A stretch of DNA of 64,000 nucleotides from Notamacropus eugenii (GCF_028372415.1 NC_092878.1:26828903-26892902); one strand, 5' to 3'. Counted from the first letter of the stretch, positions 24,440 to 63,744 are shown. Notes: generated from the letters alone by a model not told the origin. Translations and numbers: made by a program.

Positions 24440-25640
24440 AACTAAGTTAGAAAGGTTTTGCATGAACATTTAGAATATTATGTGAGAAAAATCTTTGCAT
24501 TAAACATCTGATAAGTCTGGCTTCTAAAATACATGGAGAACTGACACAAATAGAACCAAGAACCATTTGCTAGTAGATAAGTGGGCAAAGGTTTTCAAAA
24601 GAAATGGGAAATATCAGTAACCACATGGAAAAATACTCCAGAGAGCTGATAATTTGTATGTAAAAACAAATTGAAATTTTTATCCCACACATCAAAACTG
24701 GCAAAGTTAAAAGAAAAAGTTAACAAGCCCATTCTAAAAAGGAAAGATAAGTGGTGCAGTAGATCCAACACCCGGCCTGGAGTTAGGAAAATTCATCTTC
24801 ATGAGTTCAAATCCAACCTCAAGACACTAGCTATGTGACCTGGGCAAATCGCTCCAATGCAGAAAATCCAAAATGCGGTCACAATGAGTCAAACACGACT
24901 GAAACAACAACAAAAGGACTGAAGAAATTTAGCTGTGCAAATACTCAGTAGAGTTGTGATTCAGTCTAACTCTTCCTCAAAAACAACATAGATGAAAAAA
25001 GTTACTAATCCATATCCTTTGTCATCGCCACTGTGGTATACGCACCCTAAAGAAGTAAAAAACTTAACTTACACATACTAAAATATAACAATACTTTTTA
25101 GTTAGCAAAAAATCGAAAAACAAAGTGTGTGTTCATTGACTGGGAGATGGTTGAATTGAAATATATGAATGTGATGGAATATTATTGTACTATAAGAAAA
25201 AAAGAAATATGAGGGATTCAGAACATGGGAAAAATATATATGAACTGATAACGAAATAACCAGGAGGAACAAGATGAAATAATTACAATAATATGTATTT
25301 TAAAACTAGACAAAAAGAAGTCAAAATAAATGCGATGACTAAGTTTGAACTCATAGGTCATATCACTATAGATAACAGTATGTGGTAAGTGAAGACACAG
25401 TTGCTGAATTGGTTGATTATCCTTGACTTTGTCCTTGTTACATGGAATAGTAAGGGGTCTGGGGAAAATTATTATGATGGAAAAAAATACTAGAGGTTCA
25501 GAATGAGACAAAATGCTAGGAGTAACTAATGTGAATTTGTTTTACTTGACTTATTTGTTACAAGAAAAGGCTTTTTATTCAGGGGGACATAGGAGGAAGC
25601 TGGTAATGGTAATGATTTTTAAAAAGCACCAATGAAACAT
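24440..25640 (+). mobile_element. L1 3' end (ORF2 end and 3'UTR), sense, interrupted by a CORE-SINE
   Basis: 24500-24720 matches the sense end of L1 ORF2 (aatacatggagaactgacac, gataagtgggcaaaggtt, catggaaaaatactccagag). After the SINE at 24751-24917 the L1 resumes with atggaatattattgtactat and atatgaactgataacgaaat near 25170-25260. Tail unclear. No intact frame. Confidence 0.7.
24751..24917 (+). repeat. CORE-SINE copy (marsupial MAR1/WSINE type)
   Basis: Has the head (agtggtgcagtagatcc..ggcctggagttagg), the ctatgtgacctgggcaa block and the tail caaacacgactgaaacaaca. The central core is shortened. It sits inside an L1, so it is younger than that L1. Confidence 0.8.
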
Positions 25641-26169
25641 TTTTAAATATCCCCCAGAAACAGAAGTCCAGAGGGATCATTAAAAAGCAGGGCAGTGTTA
25701 GAACTACCATGTTAAGCTGAATATATATTTACAAAAATACAAGCTGTGCCTAATAGAGATTCACTTTGTCATAAGCAACCCTCTTTTTTTATATAAGAAA
25801 ATGTTGATATTTGTTGAAATTTGTCAAGTTCATAATAAGAAAAAAATTAAGGGAAAGCCAATAAAATGTAAATGAAAAGGCAGCAGAGGAATCAGTGCCA
25901 CTAATAAGTGGTCATTCAGTCTCTAAGTGCTCAACTGGAATAAAATAGAAGTTAGAAGCAAATAATCAACTATGCTTTGCCTTCCTTTTAAATGTCCTTA
26001 TTCTACACTTAAACACCAAAATAATTTTTTTCATGCATGGCAGAATACAGATGACTATGGAACTATGGACCTCCATATTTTATACTGCTTGCTTTTCTTA
26101 AAAGTTTATATAACAAATTATACCTATCACCTTCAAAACTGTCTTGCTTATACTTCTTTCAGAATTTCC
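25641..26169. other. Intergenic, nothing recognised
   Basis: AT-rich sequence between L1 copies; no repeat head or open frame I can interpret. Confidence 0.4.
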
Positions 26170-28510
26170 ATTTGTTCCCTGCTCATTTTTTAAATTGTTT
26201 TCAATGGCCCTTTTGTGTGTGTGTAATTACAGTGCTCCTCACCCCCACCCCAACTTTTGTAACAAATAAGCATAGTAAAACAAAAGGAAACCATACATTT
26301 TGGTCATGTCCAAAAACGTATGTCTCTTCATGTTGTGTCCATCTTCTCTCTGCCCGGAGCTTCTGAAGATACTGTTGGTCATGGCATTGATCAGAGTTCT
26401 GAAGTCTGTCAAACTGGTTTTTCTTAACAGTGTTGCTGTCCTGGTTCTGGTTATACTCACTTCCCTCTGTGTTCAAATTACCCAGTATTCTCTGAAATCA
26501 TCTTTTTTTTGTCATTTCTTACTGTGCAATAGCGTTCTCTTGCGTTCATCTGCCACAATGTGTTCAGCCATCACCTAGGCATCCCATTACATTCTAGTTC
26601 TTTGCTTACCCCATCCCCTCCCCCACCTGTTTTGCTCTCCACTTGAGGATCCCCTTCTCCTTACTGTCTTCTTAACTCAATCTTCCCTATCCCTGCTTTT
26701 TTCCCATTGCCTGTGACATTTCTAGACCCAACTGTATGTATGCCCAAGCCTCCTATGTCCATTGCAGATAAAAGATTCATTTCCCCCTCATTTCCCCCAC
26801 CCCTTCCTCCATATTTGTACATTCTCACACACCCCAGTTATGAGTAGCAAGTTCCACCCCTTTATTCCTTTCTATACGAGTATATTCCTTTTACCTTCCC
26901 TTCAAGTCCTCAGAGTAGAACCAGTCCACCCCCACCCCCACCTCAAACTGCGTTTTCCTTGTTTAACTCTCTCAATACCTTTGGAATACATTAAAGTTCT
27001 GAAAGGACACTTGTTTCTTCTCCTTTTTGAATGTTAGCACCACATCGTTATAGAGCTCCTTCCAATTGTCCATAAATTTACCTTTTCAGATTTCTCTTGA
27101 CTGTTGTATTTTTATTTCAAAGCTTCTGCTCAGCTCTGCCTGGGCTTTTCATCAGAAATGTTTCAAAGTCCTCTATTCCATTAAAGACCCATTTTCCCCC
27201 CAGTAAAATGATATTTAGGTTTGCAGGAGGATTCGTGGTTATATTTTTTTGCTCTTTGAAATATTGTATTCCAGGATATTTTCTTGCAGAAACTGCTAGG
27301 TTTTCTGTGATCTTTATTATAAACCCTTGGTATTTGAACCACTTTTTTCTGATGTTTACAGTATTTTATCTTTGACATGAGAATTCTAGGTATTGGCTAC
27401 AATCTTTTGCTTTTCCCTTGGGAATACCTGTCAGGAGATGATAAATGATTCTAAAAGATCTGAGCACTTTTCATTTATGATTTCTTGAAATATAGTATCC
27501 ATGGAATTTTTTTTAATCATGGTTTTTAAGAGTCTTAAATTATCCTGCCTTGACCTATTTTAAATATCAGATATCTTACATTTTCTTTTACAAAATCTTT
27601 TGATTTTGTGAAGATTTCTTGATGTCTAATGGAGTCATTGATATCTTTTTGATCTAGTTTTCATAGATTCTATTTCTTGACTTTTTAAACTAAGATTTAC
27701 TCTCTTCTAAGCTACTTATTCTCCCAGTTCTTTTCTCAAAAGCTTTTATTTCATATTTCTTGTTTAATTTCCTTTAGGTATTCATGTAATTTTTGTGGAA
27801 AATCCATTTTTTCTTTTGAGCCTCTTGTAATTGGGACAGTGGATACAGTGCTGGGCCTGGAGTCAGAAAGATTCATCCTCAGAATTCAAATCTGTCTGCA
27901 GACACTTACTAGTTATGAAACCCTGGATAAGTCACTTAACCCTGTTTGTCTTGGTTTCCACATTTGTAAAATGATCTGGAGAAGGAAATGGTAAACCACT
28001 CCAGTATCTTTACCAAGAAAATCCCAAATGGGGTCACAGAGTCAGACACCACTGAACAATAACTTTTGTAATTGTTGCATTTTAGTATATCTCCAGATTT
28101 GTAATTTTTTAATATTGATTGGTGTTTTCATTGATTTATTCATCTTTGGTTCCTGAACTGAGGCTTTGTGCCAAGGCCAGGCTCCACCTCCTGTTCAAGT
28201 TTTGGTCCGGATGATTGACCCTGCTTGACCTTGCCCTGAGTCCCCTGGGTTCCTACACTTACCTCCACCTCCAGGGATTACAATCCCTTGGATCTTTGAA
28301 GTTCAGACTGCTGTATCTTCAGGGCCCTTTCTGGCACCTCAGAGCCTCTGAGCCTGGGGTGTTCCATTATGAAAGCTACGGTGCCACCCTGGTAGCTGCC
28401 CACTGCTGCTTCCCAGGGTATCACTGTTGGTTTCCTGACCAACCTGGGTCTTTTTTGTAGAGTTCTCCCTTACTGCCTCTGAACACAGAGCCTTGCAAGC
28501 TGTACATATC
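26170..28510 (-). mobile_element. L1 remnant, antisense, about 2.3 kb
   Basis: The left end carries the reversed L1 3'UTR text (ggcattgatcagagttctga, cattacattctagttctttg). 27,100-27,400 and 27,480-27,800 continue as reversed L1-like body text, and 28,145-28,510 is GC-richer like an L1 5' region. A CORE-SINE interrupts it at 27834-28065. Internal parts are missing; boundaries are approximate. Confidence 0.5.
27834..28065 (+). repeat. CORE-SINE copy, nearly full length
   Basis: Head gacagtggatacagtgctgg, core cacttactagttatgaaacc, cttaaccctgtttgtctt, then aaatgatctggagaaggaaa and the tail ggggtcacagagtcagacac. Same family as copies at 44306 and 53251. Confidence 0.88.
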
Positions 28511-28524
28511 TCTGTCCAGTCTTT

Positions 28525-28930
28525 AGTGTTAAGTCATCAAGCTTTACTAAGTGCCTACTATGCACTTTTGCCAGGAGTGAGGGATAAAAACAAGCAAAAA
28601 GAAGAGTCTTCGCCCTCTAGAGACTTTCATTATAATGAAGGAAGACAGCACATAAAAGGGAACTGAAAAGCACGGGATGGGAAAGTGGGAGAGATACCTT
28701 CTTAGAGGCACGGTGGCAAAGTCTAAAGAAACAGAACCAGAAGGGGAATGAAGGCATGGTTGGCCTGGGGAGGAGTTCTGAGAGGGAACGGGATCTTCCA
28801 GGTTAAGAAGGCCACAAGGGTGGAAGGAACCCAAGGTGAGAAGGTCCCTGAAATATAATAGTAAAGTCTGGAGGGTCAGAAATTGAAGCGAGAGAGAAAT
28901 GAGAGGCTGTCCTGGGCTGCCACTGGCTTT
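28525..28930 (-). mobile_element. Probable L2 3' fragment, antisense
   Basis: Starts with the reversed tail pattern gctttactaagtgcctacta..gggataaaaacaagc and continues purine-rich, as in other antisense L2 copies. Further homology is weak. Confidence 0.45.
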
Positions 28931-29514
28931 GCTGGCAGACTCCATTTCTATCGTCCTCCTACTTCTGGCTGATCTCTTATGTAGTTCCGGGGTAGAAGTA
29001 GTTACTTGAATTTTTCATTTGATTTATTGACCTGGATTCCACACAGTGCAAACTTCACGGTTTTGCTGGGATATGTGAGAGCTGAGCAGCCTGTCTGGCA
29101 TCCAAGAAGCCATCTTTATGCTTTTCTGTGCTTTGCTTTCAAGACTTTTCAAATGCTCTAGGACTGATCTCCATTTTCTCAGCACTGGCAGGATATTTAT
29201 AACAGATGGAAAGTGACTTGCCCGACGTGAAAGAAGACCTTAAGGGGTCTTGACTTTTTAACTACCCCACCACACTGCTTCCCTGCAGGACAGCCTTTTG
29301 GGTGAAAGGATGAGCCTTCTATGTGGTGCTTAGCCTTTCAGGTCTTGGAAGGGTTTAAAAGCAGTTAGACCCAATCTCAGTGGAACATTCTAACTGTTAC
29401 TGTCAGTTCCAACTGTCCCTGACTATAAACTAAGAATAGATCTCTTCTTTTTACAATTTCTCTGACGCCTTTTGTTTCTTCTCTTACGTCTATTTCAAGT
29501 TTTTGTACATTTCA
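28931..29514. other. Intergenic, nothing recognised
   Basis: No coding frame or repeat I can name; gaaagtgacttgcccgac at 29210 may be a CORE/L2 relic. Confidence 0.4.
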
Positions 29515-29559
29515 CTTGCTTCAGAAAAAGTTCCACCAGAAGGTGAGGAACTTGTTCAA

Positions 29560-30180
29560 GGATCACGTGCTGGTAAAGAGCTTCCAAAGTAAGGGAACAT
29601 GTAAGTTTCTTATAGTGTTTCTAACCTGCCACTCCACTGAATCTACTCTCTCCAAAGTTACTAATGATTCCTTAATTGTTGAATCTGGTCATTTCTCAGT
29701 TCTAATCCTTCTCAATCTCTATGCTGCATTCATCATTACTGACCACCCTCTCCTGCTAGATACGCTGTCCTTCCATGGCACCACCTTGTTCTCCTACCTG
29801 TCTGATTGCTGTCATTTGTCTCCTTTGCTGGTTCATCACCCATATTATGTATGCCTCGAGAGCAGGGATTGATTTTGTTTGTCTGGTTGGTTTTTGCTTT
29901 TCTTTGGATCTGCAGCGCTTAGAGGAATGTTGCGCACATAGTAGGTCTTTAATAAATGTGTGTTGACTGACTGACCACATGTTCCCCAACTAGGTTCTTC
30001 CTCTAGACTCTTCCTCTTGGAAACCTCATCAATTCCCATGGATTTAATTACCATCACTGTTCAGATAACTCAGATAACTCCAATACCAGCCTCTTTCCTG
30101 AGCTACTTTATCAATTGCGTAACGGACATTTTGAATTGGATGTCTCATTGACACCCTGAAGTTTGACTTATCTGAGGATA
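29560..30180 (+). mobile_element. L2 remnant in sense orientation
   Basis: The frame at 29516-29872 reads HSTESTLSKVTN then FSVLILL..DHPLLLDTL, the reverse transcriptase core of an L2. 29925-29975 carries an L2 3' tail (cacatagtaggtctttaata then tgactgactga). 30000-30175 contains a further RT piece (ISNCV-like and ILNWMSH). The order shows internal deletion or two overlapping copies. This is the only sense L2 I found. Confidence 0.7.
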
Positions 30181-30189
30181 AGTTCAATT

Positions 30190-30425
30190 CAACCAGTGGT
30201 AACTGAGTGACTGTGGCACAGTCAAGGGAACCCTGGGCATGAATTCAGTTTCAGACACCATGTGACCCTGGGCAAGACTCTTACTCTCTGTTTGCCTCAG
30301 TCTCCTCGACTGTAAAATGGGGATAATAACAACACCTTTCTTGCAGGGTTGTTGTGAAGATCATTGTAAAACACTCTTAGTACAGTGTCTGGAGCATAGC
30401 AGGTGATATATAATTGCTTATTCCC
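30190..30425 (+). repeat. MIR/CORE-SINE with long 3' end
   Basis: Head aactgagtgactgtggcaca, then ccatgtgaccctgggcaaga, tttgcctcagtctcctcgac, tgtaaaatggggataataac, ttgcagggttgttgtgaaga and tacagtgtctggagcatagc: the complete order of a MIR-class element. Confidence 0.8.
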
Positions 30426-30449
30426 TCCCTCCTTTCTGCTTTGGGGCTA

Positions 30450-30735
30450 AACAATGGCAGGTATACAAAGATGAAAAAAAAGCCCTTGCCCTTAGGGTTA
30501 TAATCTAGTTAGGAAAACAAGACCAATGTTCAGATGACTACAATACAAACTGGAAATATAAGTGCATAATAGAAGTGTGAAGCAAACGGTCCAAGGATGG
30601 AGAGATTACTGAGGGGTGGTGAGATATTGCAACAGGTGGAGAATGGGGAGAAGGAGATGCATTCCAGATGCTGAGGGCCATTGATCAAAGGCACAGGGAT
30701 TGTCATTGGAGAGCAGTCCAGTTTCACTGAAATAA
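30450..30735 (-). mobile_element. L2 3' fragment, antisense
   Basis: Reversed L2 tail (ggtatacaaagatgaaaaaaa, gcccttgcccttagggttat) then gcacagggattgtcattgga; same order as other antisense copies. Confidence 0.6.
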
Positions 30736-31900
30736 GTAGACTTCCAGTCAAGGTGGCAGAGCAGCCCAGTTCCCTCATATGTACTCCAGAAAAGATAAAA
30801 CAAAAGCACCAAGCCAAATTATGATTAAGAAACAGAAAAATCAAGTAAGTTCCTTCATCCAGCCTTGGGTGGCAAAAAAAGAATACCCAGAAGACCATAG
30901 GCACTGAGGCCAGAGGAGCTAAGCAAGGCAAGCACAGCTTTCAGAGACTTTCCCGCTTAGACAGGAGTGCTCCAGCCAGGAAGCTTCAGGATAGTCAAGC
31001 ACACCCCCAATGCTCACAGGAGGGTAGATAGATGCCTAAAGCGTTCTAGGTTTTCATTTGTGGGGGACTGACAGCTCCTATATCAAGGGGTCAGTGATCA
31101 ATCCACACACTTTAGGGTCTCTGAAAATTTGAAACTGACATGAGCTTCCCCTGATGACCTTGCAGGACTCTGTACTCAGAAGATATAGGGAAGACTGAGA
31201 CCTGCCAGTACTTTGTACAGTTATCCCTTCCACACTGAGAGTTTTCTCATCATGATTTTGCTATATCATAGGTCAGCATAAGAAATTAAATGGGAATTTT
31301 GGGGGAGTTTTGCAGAAGCTGCAGATGATACAAAAAGGGCAGTAGACAACACAGAAAGTTCAAAAACTCAGAAATGCATAAAATGTATGTATAGTATTGT
31401 ATAATATCAACATATTCTATCTTTTAATACCATAATAATTCAGACTTCTCTGATACGAAGGGAGAGCCAAAAAAAAATTCATGCAGATTTTCCAGATCAA
31501 GGTGGGGAGGTTGGGGGAAGGGAGAGGCTCCATATCCCTTGCCCCACAATGTTGTGGGGATAACTGTACGTAACAGTTATCAGTTGGAGGGAGGGTTACC
31601 AGCAGAAGTCCAAACAATACAGATTGGGACCAAACAAGGGTCTACCATCCCATCCAAGTGTGCAGGAGAGTTGGAACCTGACCCTGACCAAAATAAAAAA
31701 TTCTAATTGAAAACATAAAGCTAAAAATACGAATAAATAGAAAATCCCAAAAATGAAAAATTTCATAGATCTAGGAATACTTAGGATATAAACATAGTTG
31801 AAGAGCTCCACAGCGAGTAGGACCACAGTTTCAGAGAAAGGCCATAAGGCCTATTAGAATTCTGGGAACAGGTGAAACAAAAGATAACCAAAGGATATCC
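30736..31900 (+). mobile_element. Possible L1 5' region, sense
   Basis: gacttccagtcaaggtggca resembles the usual L1 opening (tccggtcaagatggcgg). The following kilobase is purine-rich without any interpretable frame. Assignment is tentative. Confidence 0.35.
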
Positions 31901-32144
31901 TAATTGGCTCTTCATTACATTCCTATCAAAGTCTGTCCTAAACCTACTTTCCACTCCTCCAGCTTCTCATACTGCTTTCCTCCCTTTTTCTTAGCAGGAA
32001 ACCTCACTTCATACTTTATGAAAAAATGCAGTTATTGGTCACGAGCTCCCTCTTCTCTCCTTTTCTACTTCTCAAAACCCCTTGATATCTCTAATGAACT
32101 AGTCCCACCCCCCACCAAGGTAACCTTTTACTCATTTTAAAATA

Positions 32145-33145
32145 GTTTTGTATTTATATCTTTTGTTTTTACATTGCCCTTCCCCTGCCCCCAGAGAACA
32201 TTTCTTGTGACAAAAAAAATGACAAAAAGGAAAGAAAAAGATTTTATAAAACCATTCAAAACATTGAAATAAATCCGAAATTATATGCAATGCTCCATAG
32301 ACATAGACTCTGACTTCTGCAAAAGAAGGACAGGGGAAGTGATCCACTCATATCTCTACTTTGGGGCCAAGGTTGGTCTCTATAATTTTACAACATTCAG
32401 TTTTTACCGTTCTTTCTATTTACATTGTTGTAGATAAATATATTGCTTTTCTGGCTTTCATTCACATTACATCAGTTCACATAATTCTTTCCATGCTTTT
32501 CTACATTCCTCTCTCTTGCTGTTTCTTATTCAAAAGTAAGATCCCTTTATATTCATGTATCATAATTTGTTTAGCCATTCCCCAGAGTAATGGACATCAC
32601 CTTAGTTTCCAGTTCTTTGCTATCATAAAAAGTACTGCTGTAAATATTTTCATGTACATGGGAACTTTGCCTTTGCCAAGGTCTTCTTTGGGGAATATCT
32701 GTAGCAGTGGGCTCTCTGGTTCCAAGGACATTGAAGTCATTTTATTTGCACAATTCCAAATTGCTTCTCAGAAGGTGGCATCACTTCATAACTCCACCTA
32801 CCACCAACACCCCTCTGACGTTGATTATTTCCTTCTCATGTTATTTTTGCTAATTTGCTAGGTGAGAGGTGAAGCCTCAGACTTGTTTTGATTTGCAAAA
32901 CTATGTAAAGTTATTGGTCACGATTACTATTATTATTAGTGGTTACTGTAATTATTAGTAATTATAATTGCCATTATTATTAGTGGTTTATAGCATTCTT
33001 TCATATAGTTGCTAATATCTGGATGTATCTGGTTGTTAATTCTTTTGGGGGGTAACTTCATATTCTTTAGCATTTCTTTATCAGAGAATAGCTTTTTGTC
33101 ATATATTTCTGTTAGTTGTCTATATAGCTTTTATATAAAACTCTT
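32145..33145 (-). mobile_element. L1 3' end, antisense
   Basis: Contains reversed L1 text: ttgtttagccattccccaga, gtaatggacatcaccttagt, actgctgtaaatattttcat, ttcttctcatgttattt, tgaggtgaagcct-like and gagaatagctttttgtcata. About 1 kb, 5' truncated, no frame. Confidence 0.7.
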
Positions 33146-33149
33146 ATCA

Positions 33150-33335
33150 TAGATATAATAATAGCTAACTCTTATACAGTGCTTTAAGGTTTGCAAAGAG
33201 CTTTATGAATATTATTTCCTTTTATCTTCCTTACAACCCTGAGAGTTAAATGTTAGTATTATATTACTCATTTTACAGATGAGGAAACTGAGGCAGACAA
33301 ATTAAATGACATACCCACAATTACATATATGTTTA
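33150..33335 (-). repeat. MIR-type SINE, antisense
   Basis: Starts aatagctaactcttatacag, tgctttaaggtttgcaaaga, then ttacaaccctgagagtt and attttacagatgaggaaact: the reversed MIR/CORE consensus order. Confidence 0.8.
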
Positions 33336-33344
33336 TTTGTTATT

Positions 33345-34190
33345 CTGAAGCCAACAAACCAAACATTTCCACATGCATTATAGAGCAGGAAAAAGCATGA
33401 AGCCATACAAATCTACACAACGTATAGGTGCTTTTCTTCCCAAGTATGACAAATTGAACATGTAACTTTCAAAACTGCCCTACCTATCTGTATTTCCCTT
33501 GGTCTGCTTTTCGTTCTCTTCCATGAATTTAAAAAGTGCTCCAATGCCTCTCTTTTTCTTAAAGCAACCCTATTGCTATATTCCCTCTCTTCCACTTTCT
33601 CCCTCACAAGTTAAAAAGAAAAAGAAAACTCTTGTAGTAAATATGTTTAAGTCAAGCAGAAGAAATCCCCCAAATCAGAAAATGTATATCTCATTCCACA
33701 CCTTGAGGTCAGTCATCATCTTCTTCTCAGGAAGAAGGTAATAAGGTTCATCTTCAGTCCTCTGGAATTATGGTTGGTAATTTCTTTGATCAGAGTTCTT
33801 AAGTCTTTCAAAATCTTTTCAATACTGCTACTGTATAAATTGTTCTCCTGATTCCTCTCACTTTACTCTGTATCAATTCACACAAATCTTAGGTTTTTCT
33901 AAAACCATCTCTTTTGTCATTTCTTTTAACAAGATAATATTCTGTTATATTCACACATCAAAATTTGTTCAACCATGCTCCAGCTGATGGGCATACCTTT
34001 AGTTTCCAGCTGTTTGATATAACAAAAAGAGCTGTTATAAATATTTTTTGAACTAACTATTTTTTTCTCTTTCTTTGATATCTTTAGGATATAGATTCTA
34101 GTAGTGTTATCCCTGAATTAAAGGGTATGTATAATTTAGTGACTATTTCAGCACAGTTCCAATCTGTTTTCTGAAATGGCTGGACCAATC
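33345..34190 (-). mobile_element. L1 3' end, antisense
   Basis: Reversed L1 phrases: tttgatcagagttcttaagt, gtataaattgttctcctgat, attttgttc-like ttgttcaaccatgctccagc, tgatgggcatacctttagtt and gagctgttataaatattt. 5' truncated. Confidence 0.7.
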
Positions 34191-34199
34191 CATATAGCT

Positions 34200-35050
34200 A
34201 AGAGTAATTGGTGTGAACTTTGAAGGAAGCTTGGGATTCTAAGAAGTGGAGGTAAGGAAGGAGGGCATTCCAGGCATGGGGAACAGCCTGTGCAAAGGAA
34301 TGGAAGAAGAGAATGTAGTGTCACATTCAGGGAACAGCAAACTGGCCAGTCGGTTACTTTTTATGTATATCTCCTGAGTTTAGTAAAATGTTAGGCACAT
34401 AGTAAGCACCTACCAAATTATGTTTCATTGACGCACTCATTCAACTTAGTGTACGAAAAGCAGTAATGTGCACATGATGTTGGAAAGGTCTGGAGCTAGA
34501 TCATGAAGGGCTTTAAAAGTCAAACAGGCAGGTTTTTATTTTATCTCAAAAAAGGGAACCACTGGAGTATTTGGAACCAGGAAATGACAGGATCAGACCT
34601 CTAATTTTAAGGTTATGTCTTTGGCATCTATGTAGGGACTTGAGGCTGGGAGAATAGTTAAAAGGCTGTTATCATAGTCAACATGGAAGGTAATGAGGGC
34701 CTAAGGTAGGGTGCTGGCCTTGTAAGTAGAAAGTACATATTATATGGGCAGAATGGACAATACTTGGCAACTCATTGCATGGGAGGGGTGAATGAAGAAG
34801 GAAAGGTTTAGAATAAAGTTTTGTTTGATAGGAAGAAGGGTGTTGCCCTCAACAGAAGGGATTTCAGAATATGAGTAGGTTCAAATGGAAAGATAATGAA
34901 TTCTATTGTGGACATTGTTGAGTCTGAGATTCCTAACAGATATCCAGTTGGCAGTGTTGTAGCTGGCCCTGTGAGACTGTGAATCAGGAGAGACTTGGGC
35001 TAGACAGATTTGAGAGCTGTCTGTCTAGAGGTGACATCTGAACCCATAGG
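34200..35050 (-). mobile_element. L2 fragment, antisense
   Basis: ctttgaaggaagcttgggat, ggagggcattccaggcatgg, atcatgaagggctttaaaag, gggaaccactggagtatttg and attctattgtggacattgtt appear in the expected reversed L2 order. Part of an L2 tail (gttaggcacatagtaagcac) is inserted near 34390. Confidence 0.75.
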
Positions 35051-35058
35051 AGGTGATG

Positions 35059-35262
35059 TGTTTGTCCTCGCTCTCGAAGAGGACCATGACATCAGAGAAA
35101 TGATGACGTGACTTGCAGCTGACTGGGATTTGAGGGAGGACTATGCAACGTCACCAGCCTCACTTTCTTCTCCAGAGTCATCTGAGTCCAGTGGCCAGAC
35201 ATTCATCAAGACTACTAGAGAAGGCCCAGGATGCGATGGGTGACCCTGGCCATTCTGTTCTT
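35059..35262 (-). repeat. SINE with RTE-derived 3' tail, antisense
   Basis: Starts gtcctcgctctcgaagagga, the same text as the 3' end of the RTE at 19210-19232. The 200-bp body (..catcagagaaatgatgacgtgactt.., ..ccagcctcactttcttctcc..) is the reverse complement of the copy at 63165-63335. A SINE mobilised by an RTE is the natural reading. Confidence 0.75.
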
Positions 35263-36680
35263 GAGCAGTTTACAAACTGTCTGAAAAGAGGCATTTTGCA
35301 TGTATAGAAAATACAAGATAATTTGTGGAAGGGGAGCAGAATAAGATAAAGTCTCAAGTAGAAGATGGGTTCTAAGAGGCAGAGGTGGAGAGCGTATGCC
35401 TTCAACCCATGCATAAACAAGAAGATGGAAGCCACAGTGCTGTATGAATAGGCTAGTTAGACTGGACAAAATAGTGTGCTTGGTGGTAATGCATAAAAAG
35501 GCTGGAAAGATGGGTTGAGGGTGAAGGTATTTAAAAATGCCAAATACAGGATTTTTGATGTATGAATAAAGCTTTGAAGACTTGTTATCTGCTAAAGCAA
35601 GACAGTCAGTGTCTGCTGTCCAGGAACTCACATTCTAATAGGAGAGACAGTGGCAAATCTGACTGAAAGCTCCCAAGTCCTTAGTCAGTTTGATCTTAGA
35701 AATCATGAGGTGCTGTAGCTTATGGAGTGGGGGAAGGACACAGATCTTCTCCTTTGGTCAGCCAAGTGGGAAATACAGAAGACACTGCTCAGGGCTAGCT
35801 GGGAGGAGCTTTCCACCGAGTCTAATCAGCAGGAGGAGGGGTTCCCAGGCCAGGGGGTGCTGAGTGTGACTGGACTCCTGAGAACTGAGGAAGGTGGGAG
35901 TTTCAGAGTTCATGCCATCTCTCACAAAGAGGAGTTATTGGAGGCCAGGATGAAGTCGGGACATCAGCCAGGGGGGAAATGAATCACTGTAAGAGCTGTG
36001 CAGAGCCGTGCGTATGAAGGTGTGCTTCCATACACCTGGGCAAAGGTTGAGACAGAAGTGGACTGAAGACAGAGAGTCCACTTTGAGAGTCCAGGACGTA
36101 TCTCGTCCTAAAAGAGGCAGCCACCAGAGCTCTGGGGAGGAAAGAGGGACCCCTCCTTGGCTTGGATCCCTTGGGTCTTTCCATGGTTTTGAGAGCGCAG
36201 AGGCTTGAGGCACGGAGGCCAAGGAGTCGGGGTGACGGCCAGGAGAGTGGGGGGATCCCGTGCCCCTGGGCTGGGGGTCCCCAGCTTCTGGGGAGGTCAT
36301 CAGCTCCTTGGGGTCCAACTCTCACGTCTCTGAAGACGACTGCGAGCTGTGGAGACCAAAAGAAGACACCCCCGCCCCTGACACGCACCAGGACTTCGGG
36401 GACCCCCGGGCGCCAGGCCCGCCACGTGCATCTCAGCCTCCACGTCATTCTAACCTGTGGCCTGTCCCCCAAGCCCGGCCCTCCTCTGACATCCCCAGAT
36501 TTACAATTTACAGCCTTAGCACCACCTCCCCCTTCCCCCAATTCGCGAGCAGTTGCTAACCCTAGTTGTGGACCCGTCTCTGTTGGAAACGTGGGCACCA
36601 TCAAGGAGCCAAGTATTGATTCGCTGGGCCCAGTCCCCATAGGGTGTGGGGAGGTTGGGGGCTCAAGCCTTTAAAAGGGC
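35263..36680. other. Upstream flank of RAD51, no gene established
   Basis: GC content rises through this stretch. Several long overlapping open frames on both strands (35984-36640 minus, 36162-36674 plus) follow from high GC and have no recognisable domain. By position it could include the start of an antisense transcript like human RAD51-AS1, but nothing in the sequence proves it. Confidence 0.4.
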
Positions 36681-36689
36681 CGCCTGTGG

Positions 36690-63164
<26,475 letters not shown>

Positions 63165-63335
63165 CTCCCATTGTATCCTGGGCCATCTCTAGCCGTCCTG
63201 ATGAACCCAGATGGCTCAGGAGAAGAAAGTGAGGCTGGTGACCTTGCACAGCCCTCCCTCACTCAAATCAAAGTCAACTGCAAGTCATGTCATCATTCTG
63301 ATGTCGTGGTCCTCTCCAAGAACAAAGGACAAGCA
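63165..63335 (+). repeat. SINE with RTE-derived 3' tail, sense
   Basis: atggctcaggagaagaaagt, gaggctggtgaccttgcaca, caactgcaagtcatgtcatc, gatgtcgtggtcctctccaa and tail gaacaaaggacaa. It is the reverse complement of the element at 35059-35262; its tail equals the reversed 3' end of the RTE at 19204. Confidence 0.8.
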
Positions 63336-63534
63336 ACCTGGAGCGTAAGATCCTACAAGGGGGTGTAGGTGTGTGGGAGGGAGAACAGGAAGAATGTTCT
63401 CCATTCCCAGTAAACTTGGTGTGACCCCTGTAAGGTGAAAACCTTCTCCTTGTATTGATAGCAATTCATTTCGAGTATTTTCTGAGCAGTAAAGATTGCT
63501 CACTTTTATAGTGAACAAGAAGGAAAAGTAGATG

Positions 63535-63640
63535 AGTGAAAAAGCATTTAATACCCACTGTGTGCCAGGTACTTTGCTGGACCCCGACAATGCAAATATA
63601 AAAGTGAGACAGTTCTTGTAAGGAGATTACATCTGAATTT
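63535..63640 (-). repeat. L2 tail fragment, antisense
   Basis: aaagcatttaatacccactg, tgtgccaggtactttgctgg then aagtgagacagttcttgtaa: reversed L2 3' end. Confidence 0.65.
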
Positions 63641-63744
63641 CATGAACAGCAAAAAAAAGAGCATTTTCATGTACAAAATCAAACATTCAGAAACAAGATT
63701 CTAGATAGAAATATGAATCTCGTACGTATAACTTGTCTTTTCTC

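Noticed and set aside
35984-36674. Overlapping 218-aa (minus) and 170-aa (plus) open frames upstream of RAD51
   Set aside because: They lie in GC-rich DNA where stop codons are rare, overlap on opposite strands, and have low-complexity Pro/Gly/Arg composition without a known domain.
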